Assembly: GCA_001637315.1 (NCBI GenBank)
Contig: LSZA01000005.1
Location: 21,567-85,566 of the forward strand
DNA from: Phormidium willei BDU 130791
Lineage (GTDB): Bacteria; Cyanobacteriota; Cyanobacteriia; Cyanobacteriales; Geitlerinemataceae
Direction: 5' to 3'
Length of the DNA: 64,000 bases
A program made the position numbers and the translations under genes. Position 1 is the first letter of the stretch. Each line of letters begins with the position of its first letter. Positions 46,701 to 55,723 of this stretch are shown here, one piece after another. Below the pieces are notes generated by a model. That model was not told the origin of the DNA. It saw only the letters and a program-made list of their open reading frames with translations, and searched no databases.

Positions 46701-48408
46701 AGTGGCCTCAGGACGCTTTGGTGTGACTCCTGAATATCTCATGCACGCCAAACAAATCGAGATTAAAGTCGCCCAGGGGGCAAAACCCGGAGAAGGGGGA
46801 CAACTTCCCGGCCGCAAAGTCAGCGACTATATCGCCATGTTGCGCCGCTCAAAACCCGGCGTCCCCCTCATCTCCCCCCCTCCCCACCATGACATCTACT
46901 CCATTGAAGATTTGGCGCAACTGATTTTTGACCTGCACCAAATTAACCCCGAAGCTGGAGTGTCCGTGAAACTGGTGTCCTCCGTCGGGATTGGCACCAT
47001 CGCCGCTGGGGTGGCCAAAGCCAACGCCGATGTCATCCAAATTTCGGGTCATGACGGCGGAACCGGTGCCTCTCCCCTAAGTTCGATTAAACACGCCGGC
47101 AGTCCCTGGGAATTGGGCCTGACGGAAGTCCATCGCGTCCTCATGGAAAATCAACTCCGAGAACGGGTCGTTCTGCGCGCCGATGGGGGAATGCGTTCCG
47201 GTTGGGATGTAGTTATGGCCGCTCTCATGGGTGCTCAGGAATATGGCTTCGGAACCATTGCTATGATTGCCGAAGGCTGCATTATGGCGCGGGTGTGCCA
47301 CATGAATAGCTGCCCCGTCGGTGTGACCACGCAACGGGAAGACCTGCGCAAACGCTTCCCTGGGATTCCTGAAAATGTCGTCAACTTCTTTATGTTTGTC
47401 GCTCAAGAAGTGCGATCACTCCTGGCTCGCCTCGGCTATCGCTCTCTCAATGACCTCATTGGCCGCTCTGACCTGCTCAAAGTTCGTGAAGAGGTGCAGT
47501 TGAGCAAACCTCAGTCCATTGACCTCAAATGCTTGACTGACTTACCTCAAGCCGAGAATCATGACTGGGCCAATCCCCAACCCGTTCACAGCAACGGTCC
47601 GGTGTTGGATGAGCAGATTTTGGCCGATCCTGACATCGCCAACGCCATTCAAAACCAAGGTTGCGTCAGCAAAACCGTTGAGATTGTCAACACCGATCGC
47701 TGTGTAGGAGCGCGCATCGCCGGCGTCATCGCCAAGCAATACGGCAACAGCGGCTTTGAAGGACAATTAGATCTCACCTTTACCGGTAGTGCCGGTCAAA
47801 GTTTCGGGGCCTTTAATCTACCGGGTATGCTATTGACCCTAGAAGGAGAAGCCAACGACTATGTCGGGAAAGGAATGCATGGAGGTCAGTTGTGCATTAA
47901 ACCCGCATCTGGAGCCACCTTTGACCCCGCAGAAAACGTTATCCTCGGCAACACCTGTCTCTACGGCTCCACTGGTGGCATCTTGTTCGCTCAAGGCTCC
48001 GCCGGAGAACGATTCGCCGTTCGCAACTCCAAAGGCCAAGCCGTCATCGAAGGCGCCGGTGACCACTGTTGCGAATATATGACCGGTGGTGTCGTCGTTG
48101 TACTCGGTCCCGTTGGCCGCAACGTCGGCGCCGGAATGACCGGTGGCTTAGCCTACTTCCTCGATGAAGATGGCAAGTTCCCCGCTAAAGTCAATCCGGA
48201 AATTGTCAAGATTCAGCGGGTTTCGACTCCAGCCGGCGAAGAGCAATTGCAGTCTCTGATTCAGGCTCACGCCGATCGCGGCAGTGCCAAGGCTCAACGG
48301 ATTCTGGAGAACTGGTCAACTTATCTACCTCAGTTTTGGCAGGTGGTTCCTCCGAGTGAGGCCGACTCTCCCCAAGCGGCTGAAGCCAAAGCGTTTGCCA
48401 ATGCCTAG
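43756..48408 (+). CDS. gltB: Glutamate synthase large subunit (probably ferredoxin-dependent)
   Basis: A 1550-residue enzyme making two glutamates from glutamine and 2-oxoglutarate. The first 40 residues are a propeptide; C41 in [11 protein letters not shown] becomes the N-terminal nucleophile of the glutaminase domain. The central domain follows, then the FMN-binding synthase domain ([42 protein letters not shown]) and the 3Fe-4S cysteines in [20 protein letters not shown]. The C-terminal beta-helix ([28 protein letters not shown]) is complete. Cyanobacteria carry the ferredoxin enzyme (glsF/gltS) and some also the pyridine nucleotide enzyme (gltB with gltD). No gltD lies nearby, which favours the ferredoxin type, but I cannot settle it. 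The start has GAGGAACG upstream. Confidence 0.93.
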   Translation: MDRMGINRNANQPTTPQTDPNRAASAPREGQRWLVEERDACGVGFIAAPNGQGNHDIVGKALAALSCLEHRGGCSADDDSGDGAGILMAIPWTLIEQWCQENNLTPGVRERMAVAMIFLPQDEETAQEARDVVNENLEKTGFNIIGWRVVPVNPDVLGPQAKTLQPQIEQVIVSHNELDGDELERATFYARRLIGKNLNEHPAIQWGYNFYICSLSNRTIVYKAMVRSAVLGDFYRDLPNPDCTSSFAVYHRRFSTNTMPRWPLAQPMRLLGHNGEINTLLGNINWMKARSQDLQHDLWGDRIDTLLPIVHADNSDSANLDNVMELLVRSGRSPLEALMLMVPEAYMNQPELEAYPEVLDFYKYYSGVQEAWDGPALLAFSDGKVVGAALDRNGLRPARYILTKDGFVIVSSEAGTVPIDPANILESGRLGPGQTVAVDLEHHKLLKNWDVKRQVAAKHPFGEWVAARPILGKAETDSPFQVDGESLVQQQTAFGYTKEDVDMVVVPMARDAKEPTFCMGDDIPLAVLSDKPRLLYDYFKQRFAQVTNPAIDPLREGLVMSLEMKLGRRGNLLDLAPGPDRLLRIESPVLGENDLSGIRNSVLKTVTLSTFFDLNTGAEGLKPAVEALCEQAAAAIEDGAEILILSDRTDANSNPSLIDEDNSYIPPLLAVGAVHHSLIGRGLRMKASLVVDTAQCWSTHQYACLIGYGASAVCPYLTWETLRQWVNNDRTQSMMKSGKLPELTLADVQANYRKAAEAGLLKILSKMGISLLTSYQGAQIFEAIGIGADVLDLGMKGTTSRIGGMTVADLGREVLSFHKRAFPHVAKLENYGFVQYRKGGEYHGNNPEMTKVLHKAVREQQYDHYEVYKNHLMNRPVTALRDLLDLEGDRPSIPLEEVEPVEAILKRFCTGGMSLGALSPEAHETLAIAMNRIGGKSNSGEGGEDPARFQIIDDVDENGFSNIRPQLKGLKSGDTASSAIKQVASGRFGVTPEYLMHAKQIEIKVAQGAKPGEGGQLPGRKVSDYIAMLRRSKPGVPLISPPPHHDIYSIEDLAQLIFDLHQINPEAGVSVKLVSSVGIGTIAAGVAKANADVIQISGHDGGTGASPLSSIKHAGSPWELGLTEVHRVLMENQLRERVVLRADGGMRSGWDVVMAALMGAQEYGFGTIAMIAEGCIMARVCHMNSCPVGVTTQREDLRKRFPGIPENVVNFFMFVAQEVRSLLARLGYRSLNDLIGRSDLLKVREEVQLSKPQSIDLKCLTDLPQAENHDWANPQPVHSNGPVLDEQILADPDIANAIQNQGCVSKTVEIVNTDRCVGARIAGVIAKQYGNSGFEGQLDLTFTGSAGQSFGAFNLPGMLLTLEGEANDYVGKGMHGGQLCIKPASGATFDPAENVILGNTCLYGSTGGILFAQGSAGERFAVRNSKGQAVIEGAGDHCCEYMTGGVVVVLGPVGRNVGAGMTGGLAYFLDEDGKFPAKVNPEIVKIQRVSTPAGEEQLQSLIQAHADRGSAKAQRILENWSTYLPQFWQVVPPSEADSPQAAEAKAFANA

Positions 48409-48466
48409 TTGAGTGAGTCCCTCGGTTAACCCCGTTAGCTGATTCGATTGGCTAACTCTAATTCCC

Positions 48467-48499
48467 AAAACCCCCCTGCTGATGACAGGGGGGTTTTTT
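48467..48499 (+). terminator. Rho-independent terminator after glutamate synthase
   Basis: An 8-base GC-rich stem (CCCCCCTG and CAGGGGGG) with a 7-base loop, preceded by four A and followed by six T. It starts about 60 bases after the stop codon. Confidence 0.92.
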
Positions 48500-48514
48500 C
48501 ACAAATGAATAGGA

Positions 48515-48560
48515 TTCCCTGTTCCCTGTTCCCTGTTCCCTTCTTCCCCCTGTTCCCTTT
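48515..48560. repeat. TTCCCTG heptamer array
   Basis: Several TTCCCTG units in tandem, then a less regular tail (TTCTTCCCCC, then TGTTCCCTTT). Same family as the arrays at 7069 and 39871. It lies just upstream of the promoter of the Uma2 gene. Confidence 0.8.
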
Positions 48561-48564
48561 CCGC

Positions 48565-48570
48565 TACAAT
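48565..48570 (+). promoter_or_regulatory. Candidate -10 element of the Uma2 gene
   Basis: TACAAT 30 bases before the start codon of the Uma2 gene; any -35 would fall inside the heptamer array. Confidence 0.4.
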
Positions 48571-48600
48571 ATAGCTAATCGATCGAGGATAAAACCTGAG

Positions 48601-49204
48601 ATGACAGCCATTACGGTTGAACGCCTACACAGTTTTGAAGACTATCTTCAGTATGATGATGGAACCGCTCAACGTTACGAATGGATACATGGAAGGTTAG
48701 AACCAATGAATCCCCCGAGACTGGAACATGTTTTAATTGCTAAGTTCATTGAGTCCTGTCTGGAAGCTGAAATCAAACGTCAGGGATTACCCCGGATTTG
48801 CTTTCGAGATGCCGGTGTCAGAACGGGGCCAACCAAATCTCGTTTAGCGGATGTCTGTGTGGCGACTCTTGAACAAGCTCAGGAGATGAGTCAACAATCG
48901 TTGGTGTTCCAAACCCCTCCGTTGCTAGTAATTGAAATTGTCAGTCCCGAATCGGTGAACCGCGATTATCGCTACAAACGCTCGGAATATGCCGCCACTG
49001 AAATCCCTGAATATTGGATTGTTGATCCAATGGTCAATCAAATAAATCTCCGTGTTGCGCCTGGAGGAAGGGTTATATGAAGAGAGTCAGTTTACACAGA
49101 CGCAACCCATTGTTTCTCAACAGTTTGCAGACTTAAATTTGACGGTGGATCAGGTGTTTGCGGCTGCCAATTTAGGAAACTCATCTCCAGAATCACCCTC
49201 CTAA
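48601..49204 (+). pseudogene. Uma2-family PD-(D/E)XK nuclease-like gene with a C-terminal frameshift
   Basis: Starts at MTAITVERLHSF and is recognisable as Uma2 (DUF820): RYEWIHGRLEPM, SRLADVCVATL (catalytic Asp), LLVIEIVSPES (catalytic Glu), EYAATEIPEYWIVDP. The frame then goes astray after VNQINLRV and stops at 49078-49080. Reading on in the frame of 49076 gives the missing tail: YEESQFTQTQP, FADLNLTVDQVFAAANL, ending at the TAA at 49202-49204. So one base was gained or lost around 49048-49075. The catalytic residues lie before the break, so a product of about 160 residues could still fold. A sequencing error is possible. Uma2 genes are multicopy in cyanobacteria and of unknown role. Confidence 0.85.
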
Positions 49205-49215
49205 TTAAGCCTTAT

Positions 49216-50049
49216 CTAAAGTGAAGCCGACCCCGACGATCGCCGCAAGTCTAAATGATAGCGATAGAGTGCAACTGGACTTCCGTTAGCGCGAAAATAG
49301 GCGGGATCTTTAGGAGATAGATAAATGGCCGTCAGTTGTTCAGCTTCGAGATGATCGGCATCCTGTTTTTGATAGTCGGTCGTGGTTTCAACTTCATTAA
49401 AATAGATTTGTCCAGGACTGCGAAACACTTGATAGATAATTTCGGTCGAGAGAAAGCGATCGCGCTCGGGTTGTTCACGATTGCGTCCCCGCACCACCGA
49501 GACTAATTCTTGTCCTCCCGCCATATCGATAATCTGACGGTTAGGATTCTCAGAATCAGGGATAATCTGAATGTCACTCTCCTCACCAAAATACGCTTGA
49601 CTGATATTTTCACTATTAAAGGTGCGATCGCCGACCACTAAACCCGTCTTTTTCTGAGGTTCAAAGCGGACTTGAAACATCAGCGGTTGATTAAGATAAC
49701 GGCGATTTCCCTCAAAGCCAGGACTCTTTAAATCCGGCGCTAAGGGAGCCTCTAACTGCAATAGGGTACTCGTGACATCCCAGGTTCCAGCCATCCAGTC
49801 GGGATAGACTAACTCCTCTTTGTTCACCACCGTAACCGTGGGTTTCTGTTGCCAATAGGGAAAGCGCTCAACGCGATCGCTCAAAGAATCGGCCCAAGCA
49901 CTCGGCATCCCCAACAGCCAAAATACTGCCAATACGCAAAGTCCTTTGTAAACCCGTTGCGTCAAACAATGTTGCGTTAAACAATGTTGCGTCAAAAAAC
50001 GTCTCACAATCAGTTTATAAGATAAGTTGCCCTCAACAGGCGAGATCAA
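49216..50049 (-). CDS. DUF6816 family exported protein
   Basis: About 277 residues from the furthest start (a TTG at 50049); the true start may lie further in, for example a GTG about 14 codons on. A signal peptide (LCVLAVFWLLGMPSAWA) precedes the mature domain: FPYWQQKPTV, YPDWMAGTWDVTSTL, FEGNRRYLNQPL and RFLSTEIIYQVFRSP, which fit the cyanobacterial and plastid DUF6816 proteins, of unknown role and probably lumenal or periplasmic. The N-terminus before the signal contains a repeated pentapeptide (LTQHC) encoded by a 15-base repeat, which may be non-coding if the start is internal. It begins two bases after the stop of the CapA-like gene, so the two are likely co-transcribed. Confidence 0.75.
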   Translation of the reverse strand: MISPVEGNLSYKLIVRRFLTQHCLTQHCLTQRVYKGLCVLAVFWLLGMPSAWADSLSDRVERFPYWQQKPTVTVVNKEELVYPDWMAGTWDVTSTLLQLEAPLAPDLKSPGFEGNRRYLNQPLMFQVRFEPQKKTGLVVGDRTFNSENISQAYFGEESDIQIIPDSENPNRQIIDMAGGQELVSVVRGRNREQPERDRFLSTEIIYQVFRSPGQIYFNEVETTTDYQKQDADHLEAEQLTAIYLSPKDPAYFRANGSPVALYRYHLDLRRSSGSASL

Positions 50050-50051
50050 CC

Positions 50052-51650
50052 CTATTTTACAAGAATTTGTCCCTCTTCATCAATCATGATGGGAGCATTT
50101 GGGAAATCAGTCTGAGTTAAATTGCGAATCAAGTTGACCGTCCGAAATTGACCGTCCGGCACCGGAATACCCGTCGTTCCTAAATGAATCGGAATAATCT
50201 GTCCCGAAATAAATTCGCCTTCTAAGTTTAATTCAACCTCTAAAATCAAAGAATAGGCTAACGCTCCCTCCGTTGAAAGAGTCCGATAGCCCACAAAATC
50301 AGCCAAAGAATAGGCAATTAAGCGGTCATTATACAGGTTGATCGCTCGGGGGATATGGGGACCATGACCTAAAATTAAATCCGCCCCCGCATCGATCGCC
50401 TCGCGAGAAAAGCCCACGATATTACCGCGATCTTCCCCCAGGAAGTATTCCTGGCGATCGCTCACGTGCATCGCCCCCGTTCCTTCCGCCCCCGCGTGAA
50501 TCGACAGCACAATTACTTCAGCTTGTTTATCCGCTTCAGCAATCAATTGTCGAGCCAACTCAATATTATTAATCTCATTATGAAAATCGTAGGTACTAAA
50601 GCCAATAAACGCGATCCTCACATCTTCTACATTTAAATAGGTAATCTGATGGCGTTCTCCAACCGTCGCAATACCCACCTCATTGAAATTCCGAATCGTA
50701 TCCCGCAAACCAATCTCGCCAAAGTCCATCGAATGATTATTCGCCAAACTGACAATATCAAAACCAGCATCTTGTAAAAGGTAGCGATAACTCGGAGGCG
50801 ATCGGAAGGCAAATTGAGTGCCGCGACTGGTATCTTTGGGACTATTAGGATGATCCGTTAGCGTACTTTCATAATTCCCAAATAGAATATCTGCTCCCTG
50901 TAAGTCTTTCATCACATTGGCAAAGAAAAGACTCGGATCAGCCGGGAGGCGATTGTTGGGATAGTTGGTTCCCAAAATCATATCTCCCACCGCCTTGATA
51001 CGAATTGAACTGGGAAGATTAGGAGTGGGAATCTCAGGCGCTTCCGGAAGAACTTCGCTGAGATTGGTTTCGGCGGGAGATTGAAGTGAAGACGATGGCG
51101 TGAGGCGATCGAGGTTTTGCGAGATCGTCGCCAAAACCGTTTGTCCGAGTTGGCGACTCTGACCCTGTAACTGACTGTGATCGAGGAGTCCCCAAAGTCC
51201 CCCAAAGCTGAATCCTAGCAGACTCAGAGCTGAAACCCGCATCACCAGGCGCTTCGAGCCGAAGCGAGAAGACTCAGCCGCCGCTGGTTTCTGGGGGGAC
51301 TTTGGGGACTGGGGCGACTGAGGCGATCGCACCCGAGAGGTTCCTCGCGGTGTAAACTCCCTCAAAGGATATTTATAAGTCCAATCCGGCTCATGCTGTC
51401 CCCAGCGTCGCCCATAAATCACGATCGCCTGCACCCCCGCCAGATGACACTGTTGCACCGCTCGTCGTGCCAAGGGAATACAGACTGTTCGGTCTGGAAT
51501 CACGCGAGCCTCAAATAACACCTGTAACCAGGGATTACGTTGTTGCAGCCGTACCGAAATCTCATCGGACAGTAAGGCTTGGTCAATCCCTTGAACAATT
51601 GACCTTAGCTGCGTTTTTTGGTCATTATGGCCTTGTGGGTAAGCTTCCAC
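50052..51650 (-). CDS. CapA family protein (poly-gamma-glutamate synthesis/metallophosphatase-like)
   Basis: A 532-residue protein with GTG start. The first 120 residues are a small cytoplasmic domain (VCIPLARRAVQQCHLAGVQAIVIYG). A membrane helix follows at about 137-157 (VMRVSALSLLGFSFGGLWGLL), then a polar linker and a CapA-type domain (about 225-500): KAVGDMILGTN, FGNYESTLTDHP, DIVSLANNHSMDFGE, VIVLSIHAGAE and ILGHGPHIPRAI. CapA domains have the calcineurin-like metal ligands (Asp, Asn, His) visible in these motifs. They act outside the membrane; the best known member helps make or anchor poly-gamma-glutamate, but most cyanobacterial members have no proven substrate. It is followed at two bases by the DUF6816 gene. 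Confidence 0.86.
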   Translation of the reverse strand: MEAYPQGHNDQKTQLRSIVQGIDQALLSDEISVRLQQRNPWLQVLFEARVIPDRTVCIPLARRAVQQCHLAGVQAIVIYGRRWGQHEPDWTYKYPLREFTPRGTSRVRSPQSPQSPKSPQKPAAAESSRFGSKRLVMRVSALSLLGFSFGGLWGLLDHSQLQGQSRQLGQTVLATISQNLDRLTPSSSLQSPAETNLSEVLPEAPEIPTPNLPSSIRIKAVGDMILGTNYPNNRLPADPSLFFANVMKDLQGADILFGNYESTLTDHPNSPKDTSRGTQFAFRSPPSYRYLLQDAGFDIVSLANNHSMDFGEIGLRDTIRNFNEVGIATVGERHQITYLNVEDVRIAFIGFSTYDFHNEINNIELARQLIAEADKQAEVIVLSIHAGAEGTGAMHVSDRQEYFLGEDRGNIVGFSREAIDAGADLILGHGPHIPRAINLYNDRLIAYSLADFVGYRTLSTEGALAYSLILEVELNLEGEFISGQIIPIHLGTTGIPVPDGQFRTVNLIRNLTQTDFPNAPIMIDEEGQILVK

Positions 51651-51798
51651 TGCGCTGACATCTCTCCCTTATGACTGGCTCCTTTGTATCACAGATGGGA
51701 GGCCCCAGAACCCGGATCATTTGATTGCTCTTTCTTTTCTTTCAGCCTCGCCAGCATTAGGGCAATTCAAGCGCAATTCACAAGACTTCAGTCACCCT

Positions 51799-52929
51799 TT
51801 AAGATCCCTGCGGTCCCCGGCGACGGTAACGCATCCAAGCCGCACCACTATAGAGTTGAAACGCCGGGTCCCAATGACTCGGTTCGTTGCGCTCAATCTC
51901 AATATACGGTTGAATGCTCTCCATCAAAAAATGGAAGTCGATCGCCGTTTCAGCAAATTGCATGAAGTCCGACCAGATCAGACCATCACTCAGTTGATGA
52001 TCAAACACCTTGATAATGCCATTCCAGTTAATGCGCAAGGTGGCCGCTCGTAGTTTACCAATTTGCTGCTGTTGTTCCGGGGAAAAAATCACCCCCTTGT
52101 CAAACTCGTAGGAGCGATCGCAAAACCGCAAAATCACCCCCCGCTTCGGGAGATGTAAATCGCACATTTGCACAAAATCTTGAGTTTCGGGTTTACGTTT
52201 GATCTGATCCTTCGTGCGGCGGCTGATGTCATAACTCACCGCATTAATAAACAGAGGGATTCCTCCCCGCACCTGTTGACGCACCTCAGTCCAGTCAAAA
52301 CTAAACTTTCCCTGACGATTGTCGCGATCGCGACAGATCACAACCGGTTTCGGTGTTAAAGATTGCACATAATCAACGCGCCAGACATTTAACTTGGCGA
52401 TCTCCGTTAACGACGCCGTAAACGCGCAGATATCTGTTGCGGCCAACTCCTGTTCATACACCTGCAACTCCGCCAAAGGACCCGTCCGATACAGCCGCCA
52501 ACCCCGAACCTGCAACATCAGACGCGCCGCATAAGCCTCAACCTCAAACACCCGCGCCAATTGTTGCGCCGCCTGTTGACGGCGCTCTTTGGGCGTCGCC
52601 TCTAGCACCAAAACCCCCACTTCCTCGGGATCTGACTCGGCTTTGGCGGCGGCGATCGCCTTCTCTCGCTGTGTTTTGCGTTTCGTCTCCAGCCGTTGCA
52701 TTCCCTGTCTGGCTTGACTCAGGAGTCGAGGCGAACTGTTATCTCGTAACAAGACTCGGTAGGCCTGTTCAGCCTCATCGAGTCGTTGAGTCTCTTCGTA
52801 GAGGCGAGCAATATAAAACCGCACCCAGGGATTTTCGGGCATTGTTCGATATAAAACTTTGAGATGTCCGGAGGCGCGGCGGTAGTCTCCTGTCTCCAAA
52901 GCCGCGATCGCATCTTCGAGAGAAGGCAT
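51799..52929 (-). CDS. TPR-containing protein of unknown function
   Basis: A 376-residue cytoplasmic protein. Residues about 1-75 hold two tetratricopeptide units (AIAALETGDYRRASGHLKVL and WVRFYIARLYEETQRLDEAEQAY). A charged linker (KRKTQREKAIAAAKAE) is followed by a domain of about 260 residues that I do not recognise, with GVLVLEATPKERRQQAAQQLA, VYEQELAATDICAF and a C-terminal DFMQFAETAIDFHFLMES. There is no signal peptide or membrane helix. Strand and distance suggest it is transcribed after the cupin gene, but the hairpin in between argues for a separate unit. Confidence 0.75.
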   Translation of the reverse strand: MPSLEDAIAALETGDYRRASGHLKVLYRTMPENPWVRFYIARLYEETQRLDEAEQAYRVLLRDNSSPRLLSQARQGMQRLETKRKTQREKAIAAAKAESDPEEVGVLVLEATPKERRQQAAQQLARVFEVEAYAARLMLQVRGWRLYRTGPLAELQVYEQELAATDICAFTASLTEIAKLNVWRVDYVQSLTPKPVVICRDRDNRQGKFSFDWTEVRQQVRGGIPLFINAVSYDISRRTKDQIKRKPETQDFVQMCDLHLPKRGVILRFCDRSYEFDKGVIFSPEQQQQIGKLRAATLRINWNGIIKVFDHQLSDGLIWSDFMQFAETAIDFHFLMESIQPYIEIERNEPSHWDPAFQLYSGAAWMRYRRRGPQGS

Positions 52930-52967
52930 AGTGTCAATGACGTGTTAATCATTAACCGTCAACGATT

Positions 52968-53014
52968 AAGAGTGATCATCAAACTCAACGGCTGAACTGA
53001 GTTCGACCACTCTT
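52968..53014 (-). terminator. Hairpin between the cupin and TPR genes
   Basis: AAGAGTG and CACTCTT form the base of an imperfect stem, with AACTCA and TGAGTT pairing further in around a loop of about 10 bases. It lies just downstream of the cupin gene on the reverse strand and may end that transcript; the T run is weak. Confidence 0.45.
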
Positions 53015-53034
53015 ATAATAGCCCGTTTTACCGG

Positions 53035-53364
53035 TTAAGCCGTGAGAGTCAGCAAAAACGCTAGGTTTTCCGACGCCACCAACGCATGGGGGGCGTTCGC
53101 CGGCATAAAGACGAAAACACCAGGTTTGAGGGCGATCGCTTTTCCGTTTAACGTCAGGGTTCCTGTCCCCTCAATGACCGTCACCGAGGCGTTACGGGTG
53201 GCCGTATGTTCTTCAATATCGGTATCTTTCCCCAGACAGAAAAGGGTCTGTTGAGACACGTCATCTTTGACAATCACTTGACTGAGAACCGCGCGATCGC
53301 GATATTCAATCAAATCGGCTAATTCCGTGTCAAAGGGAACGTCGGGAGTGGTAATGGTCGCCAT
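53035..53364 (-). CDS. Small cupin-domain protein
   Basis: A 109-residue single-cupin protein. The beta-barrel motifs are visible: DTDIEEHTATRNASVTVIEGTGTL (cupin motif 1, with one His and Glu) and PGVFVFMPANAPHALVA (motif 2 with PxxxPH). The metal-binding set is reduced compared with canonical cupins (one His in motif 1). Proteins of this small type act as metal- or ligand-binding proteins; the reaction is unknown. The start at 53364 gives MATITTPDVPFD, with AGGAGAG upstream. The SAM methyltransferase gene upstream lies on the same strand, about 83 bases away. Confidence 0.82.
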   Translation of the reverse strand: MATITTPDVPFDTELADLIEYRDRAVLSQVIVKDDVSQQTLFCLGKDTDIEEHTATRNASVTVIEGTGTLTLNGKAIALKPGVFVFMPANAPHALVASENLAFLLTLTA

Positions 53365-53447
53365 GATAGAACTCTCCTCGCTAAATGATTTAACAATGAT
53401 TAAACAACCTCGCAGCCAACCGCCAGGGTCAGCTTCGATTGACTCGG

Positions 53448-54221
53448 TTATTGACTCCGTTGAGCCGCCATGAGCCAGTAGCCTAAACTGGAACGATAGT
53501 CATTGAATACCTGACGCATTCCTAAGATGCGATCGCGTAACTCGGGATGTCGTACCAGATTCGCCGCAAACTTCATCGTCCCCAAGACCCCTTCATCTTG
53601 AACTAGACGAGAGACATCCAGCAAATCCATTGGCCCGCAAGCGTGATGCTGTATGGTGAACCCCGCCTCTTGAGCCAATTTTTGCCAATCCTCAACTGTC
53701 AGCGGTTGAGCGTTGACGCGCAAACTACTCGCTAAAGACTGGGATACGTCCTGCGTTGTGGTTTTCATTTCATGGGAGAGAAAGACACCACCAGGTTTGA
53801 GGCGATCGCGAATCAGTCGAAACAGTTTCCCTTTACCAGCGGCCCCTTGCATCGTTACGATCGCCTCGGCCAGAACAAAATCGAACTGTTCAGGGATCTC
53901 ATCGAGATTGAAAATGCTGGCCTCGATAAAACCAATGCGATCGCCCAACCCCGCCTCCTCAACCGCCACCCGCGCTCGCTCAACACTCTCGGAGTTTTGT
54001 TCAACTCCCACCACCTGAACCTTAAACTGACGCGCCAAGGCGATCGCACTCACCCCAAAACTCGACGCCAGTTCTAACACCGTATCCCCCGGCTGAAAAT
54101 TCGCCCAAGTGAATAACTGTTGGCTCGCAGCCTGACCTCCCGGCCGCAGAATCGTTTTACCCGCCGCCGCCAGAACCTCATGGCCTGGCGCTGTTTTGGG
54201 ATTGAAGCGTTTGGACGTCAT
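53448..54221 (-). CDS. Class I SAM-dependent methyltransferase
   Basis: About 257 residues from the chosen ATG (MTSKRFNPKTAPGHEV). The Rossmann-fold motifs are DTVLELASSFGVSAIALA (motif I, with ELASSFG in place of the usual D/E-x-G-x-G-x-G), VQVVGVEQNSESVERAR (the acidic residue binding the ribose), FDFVLAEAIVTMQG (motif IV) and RLKPGGVFLSHEM. Such proteins methylate small molecules or lipids; the target cannot be told. The N-terminal segment KTAPGHEVLAAAGKTILRPGG resembles the arsenite/ubiquinone methyltransferase-like group. Further upstream codons to 54269 are in frame but probably not translated. Confidence 0.83.
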   Translation of the reverse strand: MTSKRFNPKTAPGHEVLAAAGKTILRPGGQAASQQLFTWANFQPGDTVLELASSFGVSAIALARQFKVQVVGVEQNSESVERARVAVEEAGLGDRIGFIEASIFNLDEIPEQFDFVLAEAIVTMQGAAGKGKLFRLIRDRLKPGGVFLSHEMKTTTQDVSQSLASSLRVNAQPLTVEDWQKLAQEAGFTIQHHACGPMDLLDVSRLVQDEGVLGTMKFAANLVRHPELRDRILGMRQVFNDYRSSLGYWLMAAQRSQ

Positions 54222-54570
54222 GGCGATTGCTCCTGAGTCGTTATCTCCAGTTAAACGTCTACCCACCAAAATGACCTTGATCTAAGTCAAATCCTTCCAT
54301 ATCCCATCCTCCACCCTCACCTCTGCCCAGCCAATCTGGAAAAATTCACAAATTGCCCTTGACATTCAAGTACAATTTTTTTATAATAAAACCATAAATA
54401 AAGCTTCACCCCTTAATCAAAGCGCACCAAATTTTTGCTTAAGGTTGGCAAGGCTTCGCGGCCCCGGTGCGGGCCGCGCAAAGCCAAACATCTAAGCAGC
54501 GCAATTTTTTTAAGTTACGTTGTTTTAGATTTTCGTACAGAAAGTAGCCCCAAAATTCCCCCCAAAATTC
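54222..54570. other. Intergenic region with a strong GC hairpin (54452-54485)
   Basis: Located between the methyltransferase start and the rsmE stop, both reverse, so it holds the methyltransferase promoter and the rsmE 3' end. An AT-rich stretch runs from about 54350 to 54415. At 54452-54485 a hairpin has a 7-base core stem (GCGGCCC and GGGCCGC, loop CGGTGC) and an outer GGCTT/AAGCC pairing. It is a probable terminator, 86 bases beyond rsmE. No gene was seen. Confidence 0.6.
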
Positions 54571-55311
54571 TCAATCCAGTCCAGACTCAAGAGCCGCTGC
54601 CACCAGAGCCAGAGCCACCGTCGGAGCCGTAACCGCCCGTAAAATCCGTTGTCCCAGAGAAACCTCCTGCCAACCGGCCGCGATCGCCACCTCAACCTCA
54701 GCCGTCGTCCAGCCCCCTTCCGGGCCAATCGCGATCGCCATCTCAGCCATCTGCGGACCCAAAGACACGACATCCTGGCGAACCTGCCTCAACAAATGAG
54801 GCCGATCTCCCCGAGCCACACAAAAATACCTCCGAGCTGGGTGAACCGCCGCCATGGCCTCAGCCAGAGACATGGGCCTCTCAATCCTGGGAACCCATTG
54901 TCGTTCCGACTGTTCCGCCGCCTCCGTCGCAATCCGTTGCCAACGTTGCCACTTATTCGGACTCGGTTTCAAGAGCGTGCGATCGCTCAACACCGGAATC
55001 ACCCGAATCACCCCCAACTCCGTCGTCTGACGAACCACCTCATCAAACCCTTGCCCCTTCGGCAACCCAGCCAACAACGTCAGAGAGATGGGTAATTCGC
55101 GATTGAAGTCCAACGCCTGTAACAGCCGTCCATAACAGCCTTCCTGCTCCTCAACCAACTCCGTTTCCCAGCAACTGCCCGAACCATCCATCACCACAAA
55201 GCGATCGCCCCCCTGCAACCGCAACACCCGCATCAAATAATGAAGCTGCTGGCGATTGAGAGTGAGAGTGCGATCGCAAAATTGGCTCGACTCAACCGTA
55301 ATTCGTTGCAC
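54571..55311 (-). CDS. rsmE: 16S rRNA (uracil-1498-N3) methyltransferase RsmE
   Basis: A 246-residue SPOUT-type methyltransferase acting on U1498 of 16S rRNA. The N-terminal PUA-like domain (about 1-70) has QLHYLMRVLRLQGGDRF. The C-terminal knotted domain has RQTTELGVIRVIPVLSDRT, AIAIGPEGGWT and SLGQRILRAVTAP, the SAM-binding knot. Most RsmE read RILRTETA here; the Glu is Val in this one, a change I believe to be frequent in cyanobacteria. The hydrophobic tail (VALALVAAALESGLD) is normal. It is transcribed after the monooxygenase-like gene, 34 bases upstream. Confidence 0.93.
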   Translation of the reverse strand: MQRITVESSQFCDRTLTLNRQQLHYLMRVLRLQGGDRFVVMDGSGSCWETELVEEQEGCYGRLLQALDFNRELPISLTLLAGLPKGQGFDEVVRQTTELGVIRVIPVLSDRTLLKPSPNKWQRWQRIATEAAEQSERQWVPRIERPMSLAEAMAAVHPARRYFCVARGDRPHLLRQVRQDVVSLGPQMAEMAIAIGPEGGWTTAEVEVAIAAGWQEVSLGQRILRAVTAPTVALALVAAALESGLD

Positions 55312-55345
55312 GTTAGATCAATCGTTGAGATGCAATTGAAAACCG

Positions 55346-55681
55346 CTAATTCGCCACCGGAACCCCCTTCTCAATCTCACTGCTGACCTCATAAAAGCCC
55401 GTTTTCGGCGGCGACAAAAACAAATGAGACATCTCCTCTAAAACCGCATCCACCTTAGCATTGCGATTATTGTCCATATCCTCAGGATCATCCCAGAACA
55501 CCACCGCAATCCCGCGATCCGTCCCCGGTTCCTGTAACAGATACGCCCCCTCAAACCCATCATGATAATTGCGAACCGCCTCATCAAACAGGCGTTTCGC
55601 CTCCTCAAAACATCCAGGCTTAAACTCCCCCTGAGCCACATAAGCATACTTGTGACGTAAAAAATCCATGAAATCACTCAT
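55346..55681 (-). CDS. Antibiotic biosynthesis monooxygenase-like (ABM fold) protein
   Basis: About 111 residues. The protein has the ferredoxin-like alpha/beta layout of dimeric ABM proteins: KYAYVAQGEFKPGCFEEAKRL (first strand and helix), FEGAYLLQEPGTDRGIAVVFWDD (two strands) and AVLEEMSHLFLSPPKTGFYEV at the end. This family covers small oxygenases and heme-degrading enzymes, but also proteins without known activity, and no key residue identifies the substrate. The start MSDFMDFLRH is preferred over the frame start six codons earlier. The gene lies between the gyrase-type subunit and rsmE, all reverse and closely spaced. Confidence 0.75.
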   Translation of the reverse strand: MSDFMDFLRHKYAYVAQGEFKPGCFEEAKRLFDEAVRNYHDGFEGAYLLQEPGTDRGIAVVFWDDPEDMDNNRNAKVDAVLEEMSHLFLSPPKTGFYEVSSEIEKGVPVAN

Positions 55682-55723
55682 CGTATCAAGACCTCTCAAA
55701 CAGTAGAATCAGGACAACTCCCT

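Noticed and set aside
48448..48600. An upstream start for the Uma2 gene at 48448
   Set aside because: The extra residues are read through the terminator and the heptamer repeat; the family begins at MTAITVERLHSF (48601).
54435..54632. A small forward gene at 54435-54632
   Set aside because: It overlaps the hairpin and the 3' end of rsmE, starts with a repeat-like segment and has no ribosome-binding site or conserved feature.
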